From NCBI RefSeq assembly GCF_024734405.1, contig NZ_CP059556.1, positions 1,550,001 through 1,614,000 of the forward strand: a DNA stretch of 64,000 nt, in the 5' to 3' direction. The first letter of the stretch is position 1. Each line of letters opens with the position of its first letter. The position numbers were made by a program, and so were the translations under genes. Origin of the DNA: Saccharopolyspora gregorii (GTDB lineage Bacteria; Actinomycetota; Actinomycetes; Mycobacteriales; Pseudonocardiaceae). Of the stretch, positions 9,042 through 17,442 are shown piece after piece. The notes beneath the pieces were generated by a model, which saw nothing but the letters and a program-made list of their open reading frames with translations, ran no database searches and had not been told where the DNA came from.

Positions 9042-10256
9042 TCAGGTGCGCAGCGTCGCGTGGGACTCGGTCAGCTCGGACAGCGAGGTGACGCCGAGCA
9101 GCCGCATCGTGCGCTCCACCTCGGTGCGCAGGATGTCCACCGCGCGCTGCGCGCCGCGCTCCCCGCCGGCCATCAAGCCGTACAGGTAGGCCCGCCCCAC
9201 CAGGCAGGAGTCCGCGCCCCGCGCCACCGCGGCGACCACGTCCGCACCGCTGAGGATCCCGGTGTCCAGCAGGATCTCCGCGCGGTCCCCGACGGCCTCC
9301 CGCACCCGCGGCAGCAGCTCCAGCATCGTCGGCGCCCGGTCCAGCTGGCGGCCGCCGTGGTTGGACAGCACCACCGCGTCCGCGCCCAGCTCCACGACCT
9401 TCGCCGCGTCGGCCGCGTTCTGCAGGCCCTTGATGACCAGCGGTCCGTCCCACAGCTCCCGCAGCCACTCGACGTCGGCGAAGCTCAACGAGGGGTCGAA
9501 CATCTCGTTGATCAGCTCGGCGACGGTGCCCTCCCAGCGGTGGAAGGAGGCGAACGACAGCGGTTCGGTGGTGAGCAGGTTGATCCACCACGCCGGGTGC
9601 AGCGCCCCGTCCGCGATCGTTTTCACCGTCAGCGACGGCGGGATCGTCAACCCGTTGCGCACGTCCCGCAGCCGCGCGCCCGCCACCGCGGTGTCCACGG
9701 TGAGCATCAGGGCCTCGTATCCGGCGGCCTGCGCGCGCTGCACCAGGTCGCGGCTGGCCGCGCGGTCCCGCCACACGTACAGCTGGAACCACTTGCGGGC
9801 GCGCGGCGCGGCGGCGGCGAGGTCCTCGACGGAGGTGGTGCCCATCGTCGACAGGGCGTACGGGATGCCCGCGCGCTCGGCGACCCGCGCCACCGCGGGC
9901 TCGCCCTCGTGGTTCATCATCCGGGTGAAACCGGTCGGGGCCAGCGAGAACGGCAGCGCGGAGCGCTCGCCCAGCACCGTCGTGCTCGTGTCCACCGTGG
10001 ACACGTCGCGGAGCACGGAGGGGTGGAACTCGACGTCGTGGAACGCGCGCCGGGCCCGCCGCAGGCTCGTCTCGCTCTCGGCGGCGCCGTCGGTGTAGTC
10101 GAAGACCGCGCGCGGGGTGCGGCGCCGCGCGATGGCGCGCAGGTCCGCGATGGTGTGCGCGTTCGACAGCCGCCGCTCGGTGGGGTTCAGCTTCGGCGGC
10201 TCCACCCGCAGCAGCGGGCGCAACTCTGACCAGCGGGGGATCTGCCGCCGCACCAT
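9042..10256 (-). CDS. lldD: FMN-dependent L-lactate dehydrogenase, LldD2-like
   Basis: This 404-residue protein of the alpha-hydroxy-acid oxidase family is recognisably close to mycobacterial LldD2: RRTPRAVFDYTDGAAE near the N-terminus, FQLYVWRDR, VTVDTAVAGARLRDVRNG, and the catalytic SNHGGRQLD with its active-site His and substrate-binding Arg. It oxidises L-lactate to pyruvate and passes electrons to the respiratory chain. The ATG at 10256 has GGAAGGA upstream. No mycofactocin genes are nearby, which argues against the related MftD. Confidence 0.88.
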   Translation of the reverse strand: MVRRQIPRWSELRPLLRVEPPKLNPTERRLSNAHTIADLRAIARRRTPRAVFDYTDGAAESETSLRRARRAFHDVEFHPSVLRDVSTVDTSTTVLGERSALPFSLAPTGFTRMMNHEGEPAVARVAERAGIPYALSTMGTTSVEDLAAAAPRARKWFQLYVWRDRAASRDLVQRAQAAGYEALMLTVDTAVAGARLRDVRNGLTIPPSLTVKTIADGALHPAWWINLLTTEPLSFASFHRWEGTVAELINEMFDPSLSFADVEWLRELWDGPLVIKGLQNAADAAKVVELGADAVVLSNHGGRQLDRAPTMLELLPRVREAVGDRAEILLDTGILSGADVVAAVARGADSCLVGRAYLYGLMAGGERGAQRAVDILRTEVERTMRLLGVTSLSELTESHATLRT

Positions 10257-10336
10257 CGGGCACCGTCCTTCCACGTCGTCGTGATCGACGTGGCCGACCC
10301 TATCCGGCGGCAGCGCCCGGAGGCACCGCCGAAGAC

Positions 10337-10371
10337 GAGCGGGCGCGGCCACCTGGTGACCGCGCCCGCTC
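10337..10371 (-). terminator. terminator of the phospholipase A2 gene
   Basis: A 12-bp perfect stem (10337-10348 with 10360-10371, GAGCGGGCGCGG type) has an 11-nt loop that is itself partly self-complementary. It lies downstream of the minus-strand phospholipase gene and upstream of lldD on the same strand, so it separates the two transcripts. Confidence 0.65.
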
Positions 10372-10446
10372 CTCGCCCGGGCCTCGATCAGCACCGCCGA
10401 TCGAACCTCGATCAGCTTGCCGACCAGGTCCCGGGCCACCCGCCGA

Positions 10447-11013
10447 TCAGGCCTGGAACAGCACCCGCTCGCCGCTGCGCGTCTTCGACTCGAAGCCGAT
10501 GACGCGCCCGGAGTCGGCCTGCACCGGGGTGATCTCGGCCTGCTCGACCGCGTCCGCGGTGGAGGTGCCCGCGCCGCCGAACTGGCGCACCGCCGCGTAG
10601 TAGACGTTCGCGGCCGCCTTGCACAGCCCGTCGTCGGCGCAGACCGAGTACATGTCCGCCTTGAAGTTGTCGTCGACGCGCAGCCGGCCGTCGTCGGTGA
10701 ACCGGTCCTGCGCCTTGTAGTTGCGGTAGCCGAAGTCGTGCCGGTCGCAGCTGGTGGAGAAGTCGAAGCCCAGCGGCTCGTCCGGCGAGTAGGAACAGCT
10801 GTCCGAGGACCAGTCCAGCTGGTCGGCGTGCGGCTGCTCGGACCGCAGGTCGACGAAGTCGTCCAGCGAGGTCTCGAACAGGTACTGGTCGGTGATCTGC
10901 CGCAGCTCGCCGTCGGACAGGTCCGCGTGCGCGGTACCTGCGGACAGCAGCAGCACGGCGCCCGCGGCAGCGGAAGCGACGAGGCCGCGGCGGATTCGTG
11001 CGGAACGGAACAC
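10447..11013 (-). CDS. secreted prokaryotic phospholipase A2
   Basis: This 188-residue secreted protein has a signal peptide cleaved near AHA-D (residue 30). The core matches Streptomyces-type phospholipase A2: paired Cys residues and the catalytic CDRHDFGYRNY with His92-Asp93, followed by the second helix FKADMYSVC with an upstream Asp pair. The enzyme hydrolyses the sn-2 ester of phospholipids and needs calcium. The GTG at 11013 is chosen because GAGGAG lies 6 nt upstream; an ATG-started longer frame to 11052 lacks a good site. Confidence 0.88.
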   Translation of the reverse strand: MFRSARIRRGLVASAAAGAVLLLSAGTAHADLSDGELRQITDQYLFETSLDDFVDLRSEQPHADQLDWSSDSCSYSPDEPLGFDFSTSCDRHDFGYRNYKAQDRFTDDGRLRVDDNFKADMYSVCADDGLCKAAANVYYAAVRQFGGAGTSTADAVEQAEITPVQADSGRVIGFESKTRSGERVLFQA

Positions 11014-11111
11014 GAGAGCTCCTCGGGTCAGGGTGGGGCCTGCACAGATCACCCAGTGTTATAGCGGTTGCACGCGGTGCGCGCGGGACTGATCGGGTTT
11101 TCAGCAGGTGA

Positions 11112-11293
11112 ACCGGGGATGTCGCGACGGCCGGAGCGGCCCGGCCGGCGGTCGACGACTTCGCCGCGGACCTGGCCGACGCGCTGCCGACCGGGCTGGA
11201 CGTGCTGACCGGCCACTCGCTGGGCGGCGCGCCACGGCTGGGACGTCCGCCGCCTTTCCGGCCTCACCCACGAGCTCTGGCTGGAAGCTGGGG
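11112..11293 (+). pseudogene. remnant of an alpha/beta hydrolase gene
   Basis: Frame 3 from about 11112 reads a helix (VDDFAADLADALPTGLDV) followed by the nucleophile elbow LTGHSLGGA, typical of alpha/beta hydrolases. At about 11228 the coding signal switches to frame 1, where RHGWDVRRLSGLTHELWLEAG resembles the C-terminal His region of the same superfamily. The middle of the gene, lid and core strands, is missing. I infer an internal deletion with frameshift. The right end meets the argA stop. Confidence 0.55.
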
Positions 11294-11827
11294 TCAGCGG
11301 GGGAGTTCGAGGAGCATCCGGGTGTTGCCGAGGGTGTTGGGCTTGACGTAGGGGAGGTCGAGGAATTCGGCGACGCCTTCGTCGGCGGAGCGGCGCATCT
11401 CGTCGTAGACGTCGGGGGAGACCGGGGCGCCGTCGATCGGGCGGAAGCCGTGGCGGCCGAAGAACGAGGTCTCGAAGGTGAGCACGAAGACCCGGGCCAG
11501 CCCGAGCTCGCGCGCCAGGCCGACGAGCCTGCCGACGACCTGGTGGCCGACGCCGCGGCCGCGGGCCAGCGGGTCGACGGCGACGGTGCGGATCTCGGCC
11601 AGGTCCTCCCACAGCACGTGCAGCGCCCCGCAGCCCACCAGGCGGGGCGCCCCGGCCTCGCCGGCCAGTTCGGCGACCCAGAACTCCTGGACGTGCTCGT
11701 AGAGCGTCACGAGTTCCTTGGCCAGCAGCACCTTGCCCGCGTACGAGTCGACCAGGGCCTTGATCCCCCGGACGTCGTCGACCCGAGCACGCCGAATCGA
11801 TATCGCCCCAGTCGCATAGTCATGCAT
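11294..11827 (-). CDS. argA: amino-acid N-acetyltransferase (N-acetylglutamate synthase, GNAT type)
   Basis: This 177-residue single-domain GNAT protein matches mycobacterial ArgA (Rv2747) along its length: IKALVDSYAGKVLL, LYEHVQEFWVAE, VGCGALHVLWEDLAEIRTVAVDP, the acetyl-CoA P-loop RGRGVGH, and the ending VKPNTLGNTRMLL. It makes N-acetylglutamate, the first step of arginine synthesis. The ATG at 11827 is chosen from homology. It is divergent from rimO, and ftsK, pgsA and clgR are nearby as in mycobacteria, which supports the call. Confidence 0.9.
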   Translation of the reverse strand: MHDYATGAISIRRARVDDVRGIKALVDSYAGKVLLAKELVTLYEHVQEFWVAELAGEAGAPRLVGCGALHVLWEDLAEIRTVAVDPLARGRGVGHQVVGRLVGLARELGLARVFVLTFETSFFGRHGFRPIDGAPVSPDVYDEMRRSADEGVAEFLDLPYVKPNTLGNTRMLLELPR

Positions 11828-12034
11828 GGCGGGAATGCTACCTTTCCCGCGCCACGCGGGTCGACGCTCCGCGACGAACGCGACGCGACCGCACACCGGC
11901 CCGCCGCGGGGCGAGGTCATCACCCGGCGTGAACCCGATCCCGGGCCGCCGCCCGCCGGTGCGCTCAGCGGACCTGCAGGCCGCTCGCCGGGCGCGGGCG
12001 CAGGGCCGCCGGACCCGGCGGCTAACCTCGGGTC

Positions 12035-13474
12035 ATGCCAGCAGGGTCCACACCGCGCCGAGTGTCCATGGTCACTCTGGGTTGCGCGCGCAACGAAGTC
12101 GATTCCGAAGAGCTCGCGGGAACCCTGCACGAGCACGGGTGGGACCTCGTCGACGGCGCCGACTCCGCGGACGTCGTGGTCGTCAACACCTGCGGATTCG
12201 TCGAATCCGCCAAGAAGGACTCGGTGGACACGCTGCTGGCCGCCTCCGACACCGGCGCGAAGGTCGTCGCCGTCGGCTGCATGGCCGAGCGCTACGGGCA
12301 GGAGCTCGCCGAGCAGATGCCGGAAGCCGACGCGGTGCTCGGCTTCGACCACTACGGGCAGCTCGCCGAACGGCTCGACGACGTGATCGAGGGCAAGCCC
12401 CTCGCCTCGCACCAGCCGCGGGATCGCCGCACCATGCTGCCGATCACCCCGGTCGCGCGGCCCGCCGCCGCCACCGAGGTCGCCGTGCCGGGCCATGGCT
12501 GGGTGCCTTCCACCCGGGTGAGCAGGCGCAGGCTGGACAACGCGCCGGTCGCCTCGCTCAAGCTCGCCTCCGGCTGCGACCGGCGGTGCACCTTCTGCGC
12601 CATCCCCGCCTTCCGCGGTTCCTTCCTGTCCCGCAAGCCCGACGAGATCCTCGGCGAGGCGGCTTGGCTGGCCACCCAGGGCGTGCGGGAGCTGTTCCTG
12701 GTCAGCGAGAACTCCACCTCCTACGGCAAGGACCTCGCCGACCCGCGCGCGCTGGAGGCGCTGCTGCCGCGACTCGCCGGGATCGAGGGCATCGACCGGG
12801 TGCGGGTGTCCTACCTGCAACCCGCCGAGACCCGGCCCGGGCTGGTCCGCACCATCGCCACCACGCCCGGCGTCACCCCCTACTTCGACCTGTCCTTCCA
12901 GCACGCCAGCGAGACCGTGCTGCGGCGGATGCGGCGCTTCGGCTCCACCGAGTCCTTCCTCGGGCTCATCGAGCAGATCCGGGAGCTCGCGCCCGAAGCG
13001 GGCATCCGCAGCAACGTGATCGTCGGGTTCCCCGGCGAGACCGAGGAGGACTACGCGGAACTGCGCGACTTCCTCACCAGGGCCCGGCTGGACGCCGTCG
13101 GCGTGTTCGGCTACTCCGACGAGGACGGCACCGAGGCCGAGGGCTTCGACGGCAAGCTCGACGAGGACGTCATCGCCGAACGCGTCACCGAGCTGTCCGC
13201 GCTCGTCGACGAGCTCACCGACCAGCGCGCCGAAGACCGCATCGGCGAGCAGGTGCGGGTCCTGGTCGAGCGCGGCGCCGACCACGAGGACGGCTGTGCG
13301 GGCCGCGCGGAGCACCAGGGGCCCGAGGTGGACGGCGAATGCCTCGTCGTCGATCCTGGGAACGTCGTCGTCGGCGACGTGCTCCGCTGCGAAGTGGTCG
13401 GCAGCGAAGGCGTGGACCTCGTGGTCCGCCCGACCGGCGACGCCGAACGGCAACCGTCCGGGGGAACGACATGA
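12035..13474 (+). CDS. rimO: ribosomal protein S12 methylthiotransferase RimO
   Basis: This 479-residue radical-SAM enzyme has the N-terminal MTTase domain with cluster-binding Cys17, Cys53 and Cys82 (LGCARN, NTCGF, VGCMAE), the radical-SAM motif CDRRCTFC (Cys181, 185, 188) and a C-terminal TRAM domain. It adds a methylthio group to an Asp of ribosomal protein S12. [11 protein letters not shown] at the N-terminus favours RimO over MiaB. Its stop overlaps the pgsA start (ATGA), so the two are co-translated. The ATG at 12035 has only a weak ribosome site. Confidence 0.93.
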   Translation: MPAGSTPRRVSMVTLGCARNEVDSEELAGTLHEHGWDLVDGADSADVVVVNTCGFVESAKKDSVDTLLAASDTGAKVVAVGCMAERYGQELAEQMPEADAVLGFDHYGQLAERLDDVIEGKPLASHQPRDRRTMLPITPVARPAAATEVAVPGHGWVPSTRVSRRRLDNAPVASLKLASGCDRRCTFCAIPAFRGSFLSRKPDEILGEAAWLATQGVRELFLVSENSTSYGKDLADPRALEALLPRLAGIEGIDRVRVSYLQPAETRPGLVRTIATTPGVTPYFDLSFQHASETVLRRMRRFGSTESFLGLIEQIRELAPEAGIRSNVIVGFPGETEEDYAELRDFLTRARLDAVGVFGYSDEDGTEAEGFDGKLDEDVIAERVTELSALVDELTDQRAEDRIGEQVRVLVERGADHEDGCAGRAEHQGPEVDGECLVVDPGNVVVGDVLRCEVVGSEGVDLVVRPTGDAERQPSGGTT

Positions 13475-14088
13475 GCGCCGACGGCGCGGCTTCGGGAGCG
13501 GCGCCCGACACCCGTCCGGTGCCGCTGCTCAACATCGCCAACGTGCTCACCGTGTCCCGGCTGCTGCTGGTCCCGGTGTTCCTGGTGGCGTTGCTGCGGG
13601 AGGACGGCCACCAGCCGCTGTGGCGCTGGGTGGCGCTGGCGGTGTTCCTCGTCGCCGCCATCACCGACCGCATCGACGGCGAGCTCGCCCGCAGGCGCGG
13701 CCTCATCACCGACTTCGGCAAGATCGCCGACCCGATCGCGGACAAGGCGCTGACCGGAGCCGCCCTGGTCGGGCTCAGCCTCGTCGGCGACCTGCCGTGG
13801 TGGGTCACGCTGTTGATCATCGCACGTGAGCTCTTCGTCACACTGCTGCGGTTCTGGGTGATCCGGCACGGCGTGATCCCGGCCAGCCGCGGCGGCAAGC
13901 TCAAGACGCTGCTGCAGGCCATCGCGATCGTCGCCTACCTGCTGCCGCTGGGTGAGCTGATCGACCCGCTGCGCTGGGTCATCATGGGCGCCGCGGTGCT
14001 GGTCACGGTCGTGACCGGGCTCGACTACGCGGTGCGGGCCTGGCGGCTGCGCGCGCTGGGCAGGCGCACCGGGGGCGCGGGCTCGTGA
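13471..14088 (+). CDS. pgsA: CDP-diacylglycerol-glycerol-3-phosphate 3-phosphatidyltransferase
   Basis: This 205-residue membrane enzyme shows the full CDP-alcohol phosphatidyltransferase motif D-x2-DG-x2-AR-x8-G-x3-D-x3-D (DRIDGELAR ... GKIADPIAD, about residues 64-92) and several membrane helices. It makes phosphatidylglycerol phosphate from CDP-diacylglycerol and glycerol-3-phosphate. It corresponds in position to mycobacterial pgsA3 between argA and clgR. Four-base overlaps join it to rimO and cinA, so these three genes form one coupled unit. Confidence 0.9.
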   Translation: MSADGAASGAAPDTRPVPLLNIANVLTVSRLLLVPVFLVALLREDGHQPLWRWVALAVFLVAAITDRIDGELARRRGLITDFGKIADPIADKALTGAALVGLSLVGDLPWWVTLLIIARELFVTLLRFWVIRHGVIPASRGGKLKTLLQAIAIVAYLLPLGELIDPLRWVIMGAAVLVTVVTGLDYAVRAWRLRALGRRTGGAGS

Positions 14089-14549
14089 ACGCCGCCGCCG
14101 AACTCCTCGGCCTCCTCCGCGACCGCGGGGAGACCGTCGCCACCGCCGAATCGCTCACCGCGGGCCTGCTCGCGGTCACACTCACCGACGTGCCCGGCGC
14201 CAGCGACGTGGTGCGCGGCGGGCTGATCGTCTACGCCACCGACCTCAAGGAACGGCTCGCCGGGGTGGACGCGGAACTGCTGGCCCGCGGCGGTGCCGTG
14301 CAGCCCGCCGTCGCCGAACAGCTGGCCACCGGCGCCCGCGAGCGCTGCGCCGCGACCTGGGGCGTCGGCCTCACCGGAGTCGCCGGGCCCGATCCGCAGG
14401 ACGGCGCGGAACCCGGCACCGTGCACCTCGGATTCGCCGGCCCGAACGGGACGAACGTGCTGTCCACCAAGCTCGCCGGTGATCGCGCCGGAGTGCGGGC
14501 GGCGGCCGTTCGAGTGGCGTTGGAACACTTCACGACAGTGCTGCGTTGA
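14085..14549 (+). CDS. cinA: CinA-family nicotinamide-nucleotide amidohydrolase (PncC-type)
   Basis: This 154-residue protein is a stand-alone CinA C-terminal domain: TVATAESLTAGLLA with the catalytic Ser, DVVRGGLIVYA, and VGLTGVAGP. It deamidates NMN to nicotinate mononucleotide in pyridine-nucleotide recycling. The GTG start overlaps the pgsA stop (GTGA). The N-terminal molybdopterin-binding half of long CinA proteins is absent, as is usual at this locus. Confidence 0.88.
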   Translation: MNAAAELLGLLRDRGETVATAESLTAGLLAVTLTDVPGASDVVRGGLIVYATDLKERLAGVDAELLARGGAVQPAVAEQLATGARERCAATWGVGLTGVAGPDPQDGAEPGTVHLGFAGPNGTNVLSTKLAGDRAGVRAAAVRVALEHFTTVLR

Positions 14550-14628
14550 ACGTCCCGGACGTGTCCGCGCGCCCCAGCGCTGCGGAATCGTCGCCGAACC
14601 GCGCACGCGTGGTGACGCCGAGAACGTT

Positions 14629-14639
14629 CGCCCTCGGCG
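14629..14639. promoter_or_regulatory. candidate ClgR-binding site upstream of clgR
   Basis: The sequence CGCCCTCGGCG is a CGC-N5-GCG site. Read on the minus strand it fits the corynebacterial ClgR consensus core CGCYNANRGCG exactly and is followed by AAC. It lies about 100 nt upstream of the clgR start. ClgR is known to activate its own gene in related bacteria, so autoregulation is a fair inference, but a short GC-rich motif can occur by chance. Confidence 0.45.
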
Positions 14640-14739
14640 GATTGGCGGATGATCGCTCTCGCGACGGCGTTGCGATGAGTAACGTAGGGGGCGTTGACGC
14701 GTAGCGCACGATGTAAGCGACGAAGGAGGGAGGCGCGCG

Positions 14740-15234
14740 ATGACCGTGTTGTTGCGGGAAGCAGTCGGTGAAAGGCTGCGCCGCGCCCGGACCGCTCAAT
14801 CTCGTACGCTGCGAGATGTCTCGCGCGCCGCCCGGGTGAGCCTCGGCTACCTCTCGGAAGTGGAGCGGGGACGCAAGGAGGCTTCGAGCGAACTGCTGGC
14901 CTCGATCTGCGGCGCATTGGACCTGCCGCTGCCCGAACTGCTCGTCACGGTCGCGGGTGACCTCGACGGGTCGGGCACCGTGCTCACCCCGGCGATGGTC
15001 GAACAGCGCGGCGCCGCCGACTTCGACGGTGGCCGCCTGGTGCCGAGCCTGATGGGTGCCGACCTCGCCGACACCGAGCTGTCCGGTGCCGACTTCGCCG
15101 ACGCCGAAACCGCGGGCGTCGAGGCGCAGCTCTCCAGCGAGGACCTCACCGAGGAGCACCGCCTGCAGCCGGTGCTCAGCCAGCGGATCAGCGCACCGGT
15201 GCGCAGTTCCGGTGGCGTGGTCGTCGCCGCCTGA
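14740..15234 (+). CDS. clgR: XRE-family stress regulator ClgR
   Basis: This 164-residue protein has an N-terminal HTH_3 domain (residues ~9-65: [39 protein letters not shown]) followed by a long acidic tail. The sequence and its place between cinA/pgsA and pspA match mycobacterial ClgR (Rv2745c), an activator of clp protease and pspA genes under envelope stress. A strong GGAGGGAGG precedes the ATG at 14740. The short C-terminus may carry a proteolysis signal as known for ClgR. Confidence 0.9.
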   Translation: MTVLLREAVGERLRRARTAQSRTLRDVSRAARVSLGYLSEVERGRKEASSELLASICGALDLPLPELLVTVAGDLDGSGTVLTPAMVEQRGAADFDGGRLVPSLMGADLADTELSGADFADAETAGVEAQLSSEDLTEEHRLQPVLSQRISAPVRSSGGVVVAA

Positions 15235-15244
15235 CATCCGTGGT

Positions 15245-15277
15245 CGCGCGGGGTGGTGCACCCCACCGCCCCGCGCG
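15245..15277 (+). terminator. hairpin downstream of clgR
   Basis: A stem CGCGCGGGG/CCCCGCGCG (15245-15253 with 15269-15277) encloses the self-complementary GGTGCACC. It lies 11 nt after the clgR stop and may terminate or attenuate transcription before pspA. Confidence 0.55.
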
Positions 15278-15278
15278 C

Positions 15279-15317
15279 GGCGGAACCTCCTCGCGCCCTC
15301 GTGCGTTGATCGGGTGG
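15279..15317 (+). repeat. possible eroded repeat, copy E
   Basis: GGCGGAACCTC (15279-15289) matches the left edge of copies B and C. GTTGATCGGGTGG (15305-15317) is an exact 13-base match to copy A. The middle of the unit is missing, so this would be a deletion remnant of the dispersed palindromic repeat. Confidence 0.35.
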
Positions 15318-15592
15318 ACCGCGTGGAACCGCGGCCGCGACCCGGGCGCGGGCCCGGTCGGCGGTGCTGGTTCGATCATGGCGTGACCGCTCGGGGGTCA
15401 CCGGGGGAAAATCCCGGAGATCTTCGCATCCTGGTGGAACCGGACACCGCGCCCTGACACGATGGGTTCGGCGGCACCATGAGAATGGGACACGACACGG
15501 CTGGGACCGGCACGCGCCGGGCATCGGGTCGAGGTCCGCGGTCGCGACACGCGCACGGGCAGCACCGGCAGGAGAGAAGGCAGGCGGAGGAG

Positions 15593-16411
15593 ATGGCCAA
15601 TCCGTTCGTGAAGTTCTGGAAGTACCTGATGGCGTCGTTCTCGTCGAAGATCGACGAGAACGCCGATCCGAAGGTGCAGATCCAGCAGGCCATCGAGGAT
15701 GCGCAGCGCCAGCACCAGGCACTCTCCCAGCAGGCGGCCTCGGTGATCGGCAACCAGCGGCAGCTCGAGATGAAGCTCAACCGCCAGCTCGGCGAAGTCG
15801 AGAAGCTGCAGTCCTCGGCCAGGCAGGCCCTGGTCATGGCTGACCAGGCGCGCGCCGAAGGCGACCCGGCCAAGGCGCAGAAGTACGAGGAGACCGCCAC
15901 GCAGCTGGCCAGCCAGCTGGTCACCGCCGAACAGGGCGTGGAAGACCTCAAGACCCTGCACGACCAGTCCCTGCAGGCGGCCGAGCAGGCCAAGCAGGCG
16001 GTGGACCGCAACTCCCAGATGCTCCAGCAGAAGATCGCCGAGCGCACCAAGCTGCTCAGCCAGTTGGAGCAGGCCAAGATGCAGGAGCAGGCGTCCAACT
16101 CGCTCAAGCAGATGAGCGATCTCGCCGCCCCCGGCAACACGCCCTCGCTGGACGAGGTGCGGGACAAGATCGAGCGGCGCTACACCACCGCGCTCGGCGA
16201 GGCGGAGCTGGCGCAGAACAGCGTGCAGGGCCGGATGATGGAGGTCCAGCAGGCCTCCCTCGACGCCGCGGGCTCGAACCGGCTGGAGCAGCTGCGCGCC
16301 TCCATGGGCGGTGGCCAGCAGCAGGTCACCAGTGGCGAGCAGGCGGGCGGCCAGACCGCGGAACCGGCGACCCGGCCGCAGCAGCAGAACCCGCAGACCG
16401 GGCAAGCCTGA
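15593..16411 (+). CDS. pspA: phage-shock protein A / IM30 family membrane-stress protein
   Basis: This 272-residue protein is a PspA/IM30 member rich in long coiled coil, with the conserved start [22 protein letters not shown] and [12 protein letters not shown]. It corresponds to the mycobacterial 35-kDa antigen (Rv2744c). PspA assembles on stressed inner membrane and limits proton leak. The ATG at 15593 has GGAGGAG directly upstream. A Gln/Gly-rich tail follows the helical part. It lies between clgR and pspM, the order of the mycobacterial clgR-pspA-rv2743c operon. Confidence 0.93.
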   Translation: MANPFVKFWKYLMASFSSKIDENADPKVQIQQAIEDAQRQHQALSQQAASVIGNQRQLEMKLNRQLGEVEKLQSSARQALVMADQARAEGDPAKAQKYEETATQLASQLVTAEQGVEDLKTLHDQSLQAAEQAKQAVDRNSQMLQQKIAERTKLLSQLEQAKMQEQASNSLKQMSDLAAPGNTPSLDEVRDKIERRYTTALGEAELAQNSVQGRMMEVQQASLDAAGSNRLEQLRASMGGGQQQVTSGEQAGGQTAEPATRPQQQNPQTGQA

Positions 16412-16423
16412 TCGAGCCGGACG

Positions 16424-17263
16424 ATGCCACCGCGGAAGAACGAGCTCGCGGCATGGGGCGAGGCCGCGCTGCGCGAGCTGCGCGGCCCCGTCGTCGGTGA
16501 AGTGCGCCGCAAGCTCGCGCAGTGGCGCGACCCGCGCGCGCGGCTGCTGCGCAAGCGCAAGCGGGCGAAGCAGAACGCCACCGCGGGCACCGTCGGCACC
16601 GGAGTGCTCGGCGTCGGCGCGTACGGGGCGTACGCGCCGCACGCGTTCGGCCTCCCCGTCGGCGCGGGCGCGCTGGAGACGATGCTCGACGTCGCCGCGT
16701 TCGGCGTCGGCGGAGTCGCCGTCGCCGCGGCGTTCGGCACCGTCGCCGAATGGCGGCGCTACCGGCGGCTGCTCCGGACCCCGTTGCCCGAAGCCGCCCC
16801 GGAACCGGTGGAGCTGCCGCCGAACGGCTCGCAGGCCCGGGAACCGATGCGGCTGCTGCGCGACGCCGAGCAGAGCCTGCACCAGGCGTTGACGCAGCTC
16901 GGCGGCGGCGGGTTCGAGGAAGCCACCGACGCGCGGGCCACCGCGGACCGCGCCGCGACCGCGCTGCGCGAAGTCGCCTCCCGCCTCCAGGCGGTCGAAG
17001 CGGCGTTGCCGCACGTACCCGCCACCGAGCAGGCCGACCTGCGCGCGGACGTGCGGCGGCTGCGCGCCGAACTCGACGAGGGCGTCGAGGGCTACCGCTA
17101 CCTGGTCGCCGCCGCCGGGCGGGCCGTCGCCGCGAGCGGCGCCCCCGAGCAGCGCCACGCCGTGCAGGACGCCACCGACCGGCTCGCCGGGCTCGCCACC
17201 GCGCTGCACGAACTCGGCTGGGGCAGCGGAACCGCCGGATCGGCGGACCAACCTCGCACCTGA
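16424..17263 (+). CDS. pspM: PspM-like integral membrane partner of PspA
   Basis: This 279-residue protein has a basic N-terminus, two Gly/Ala-rich membrane segments (about residues 53-72 and 83-105) and a cytoplasmic helical C-terminal half. Position and layout match Rv2743c (PspM), which recruits PspA to the membrane in mycobacteria. It starts 12 nt after the pspA stop. The mycobacterial fourth gene, Rv2742c/pspN, is not present; a permease follows instead. The assignment is mostly by synteny and topology. Confidence 0.75.
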   Translation: MPPRKNELAAWGEAALRELRGPVVGEVRRKLAQWRDPRARLLRKRKRAKQNATAGTVGTGVLGVGAYGAYAPHAFGLPVGAGALETMLDVAAFGVGGVAVAAAFGTVAEWRRYRRLLRTPLPEAAPEPVELPPNGSQAREPMRLLRDAEQSLHQALTQLGGGGFEEATDARATADRAATALREVASRLQAVEAALPHVPATEQADLRADVRRLRAELDEGVEGYRYLVAAAGRAVAASGAPEQRHAVQDATDRLAGLATALHELGWGSGTAGSADQPRT

Positions 17264-17351
17264 GCGGCGAAACCGCAGGTCGCGAACCCGGACGATGACT
17301 CCACGTGGCCCCGGGTGACTCATCTCTTCACCCGGATGACCCCGTTACGGG

Positions 17352-17405
17352 TTGATTATGTGATGCCGAATAGTAATCTTCCCAGCGTCGCTACGTTACG
17401 TGGCG
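17352..17405 (+). promoter_or_regulatory. AT-rich promoter-like patch and dyad upstream of the NCS2 permease
   Basis: Bases 17341-17385 are unusually AT-rich here (TTGATTATGTGATG, AATAGTAAT). The near-palindrome CGCTACGT-T-ACGTGGCG (17389-17405, one mismatch) sits just downstream, 38 nt before the chosen permease start. I infer a promoter with an operator, without being able to assign the exact -35/-10 spacing. Confidence 0.35.
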
Positions 17406-17442
17406 GCGATCCCCGCGGGTGGGGACAGTCGGGGAGGGCGAT

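Larger units (their letters stand above)
15235..15592 (+). other. clgR-pspA spacer
   Basis: This stretch of about 360 nt holds no supported gene. It contains the hairpin at 15245-15277, a probable eroded repeat copy at 15279-15317, and a small dyad around 15400-15417. The frame of pspA is open upstream to 15479 but gives a basic peptide unlike any PspA N-terminus. A separate pspA promoter may lie here, although I see no clear -35/-10 pair. Confidence 0.45.

Noticed and set aside
9042-10256. Naming the lactate dehydrogenase as mycofactocin MftD
   Set aside because: No mftA-F genes are near, and the sequence follows LldD2 more closely along its length.
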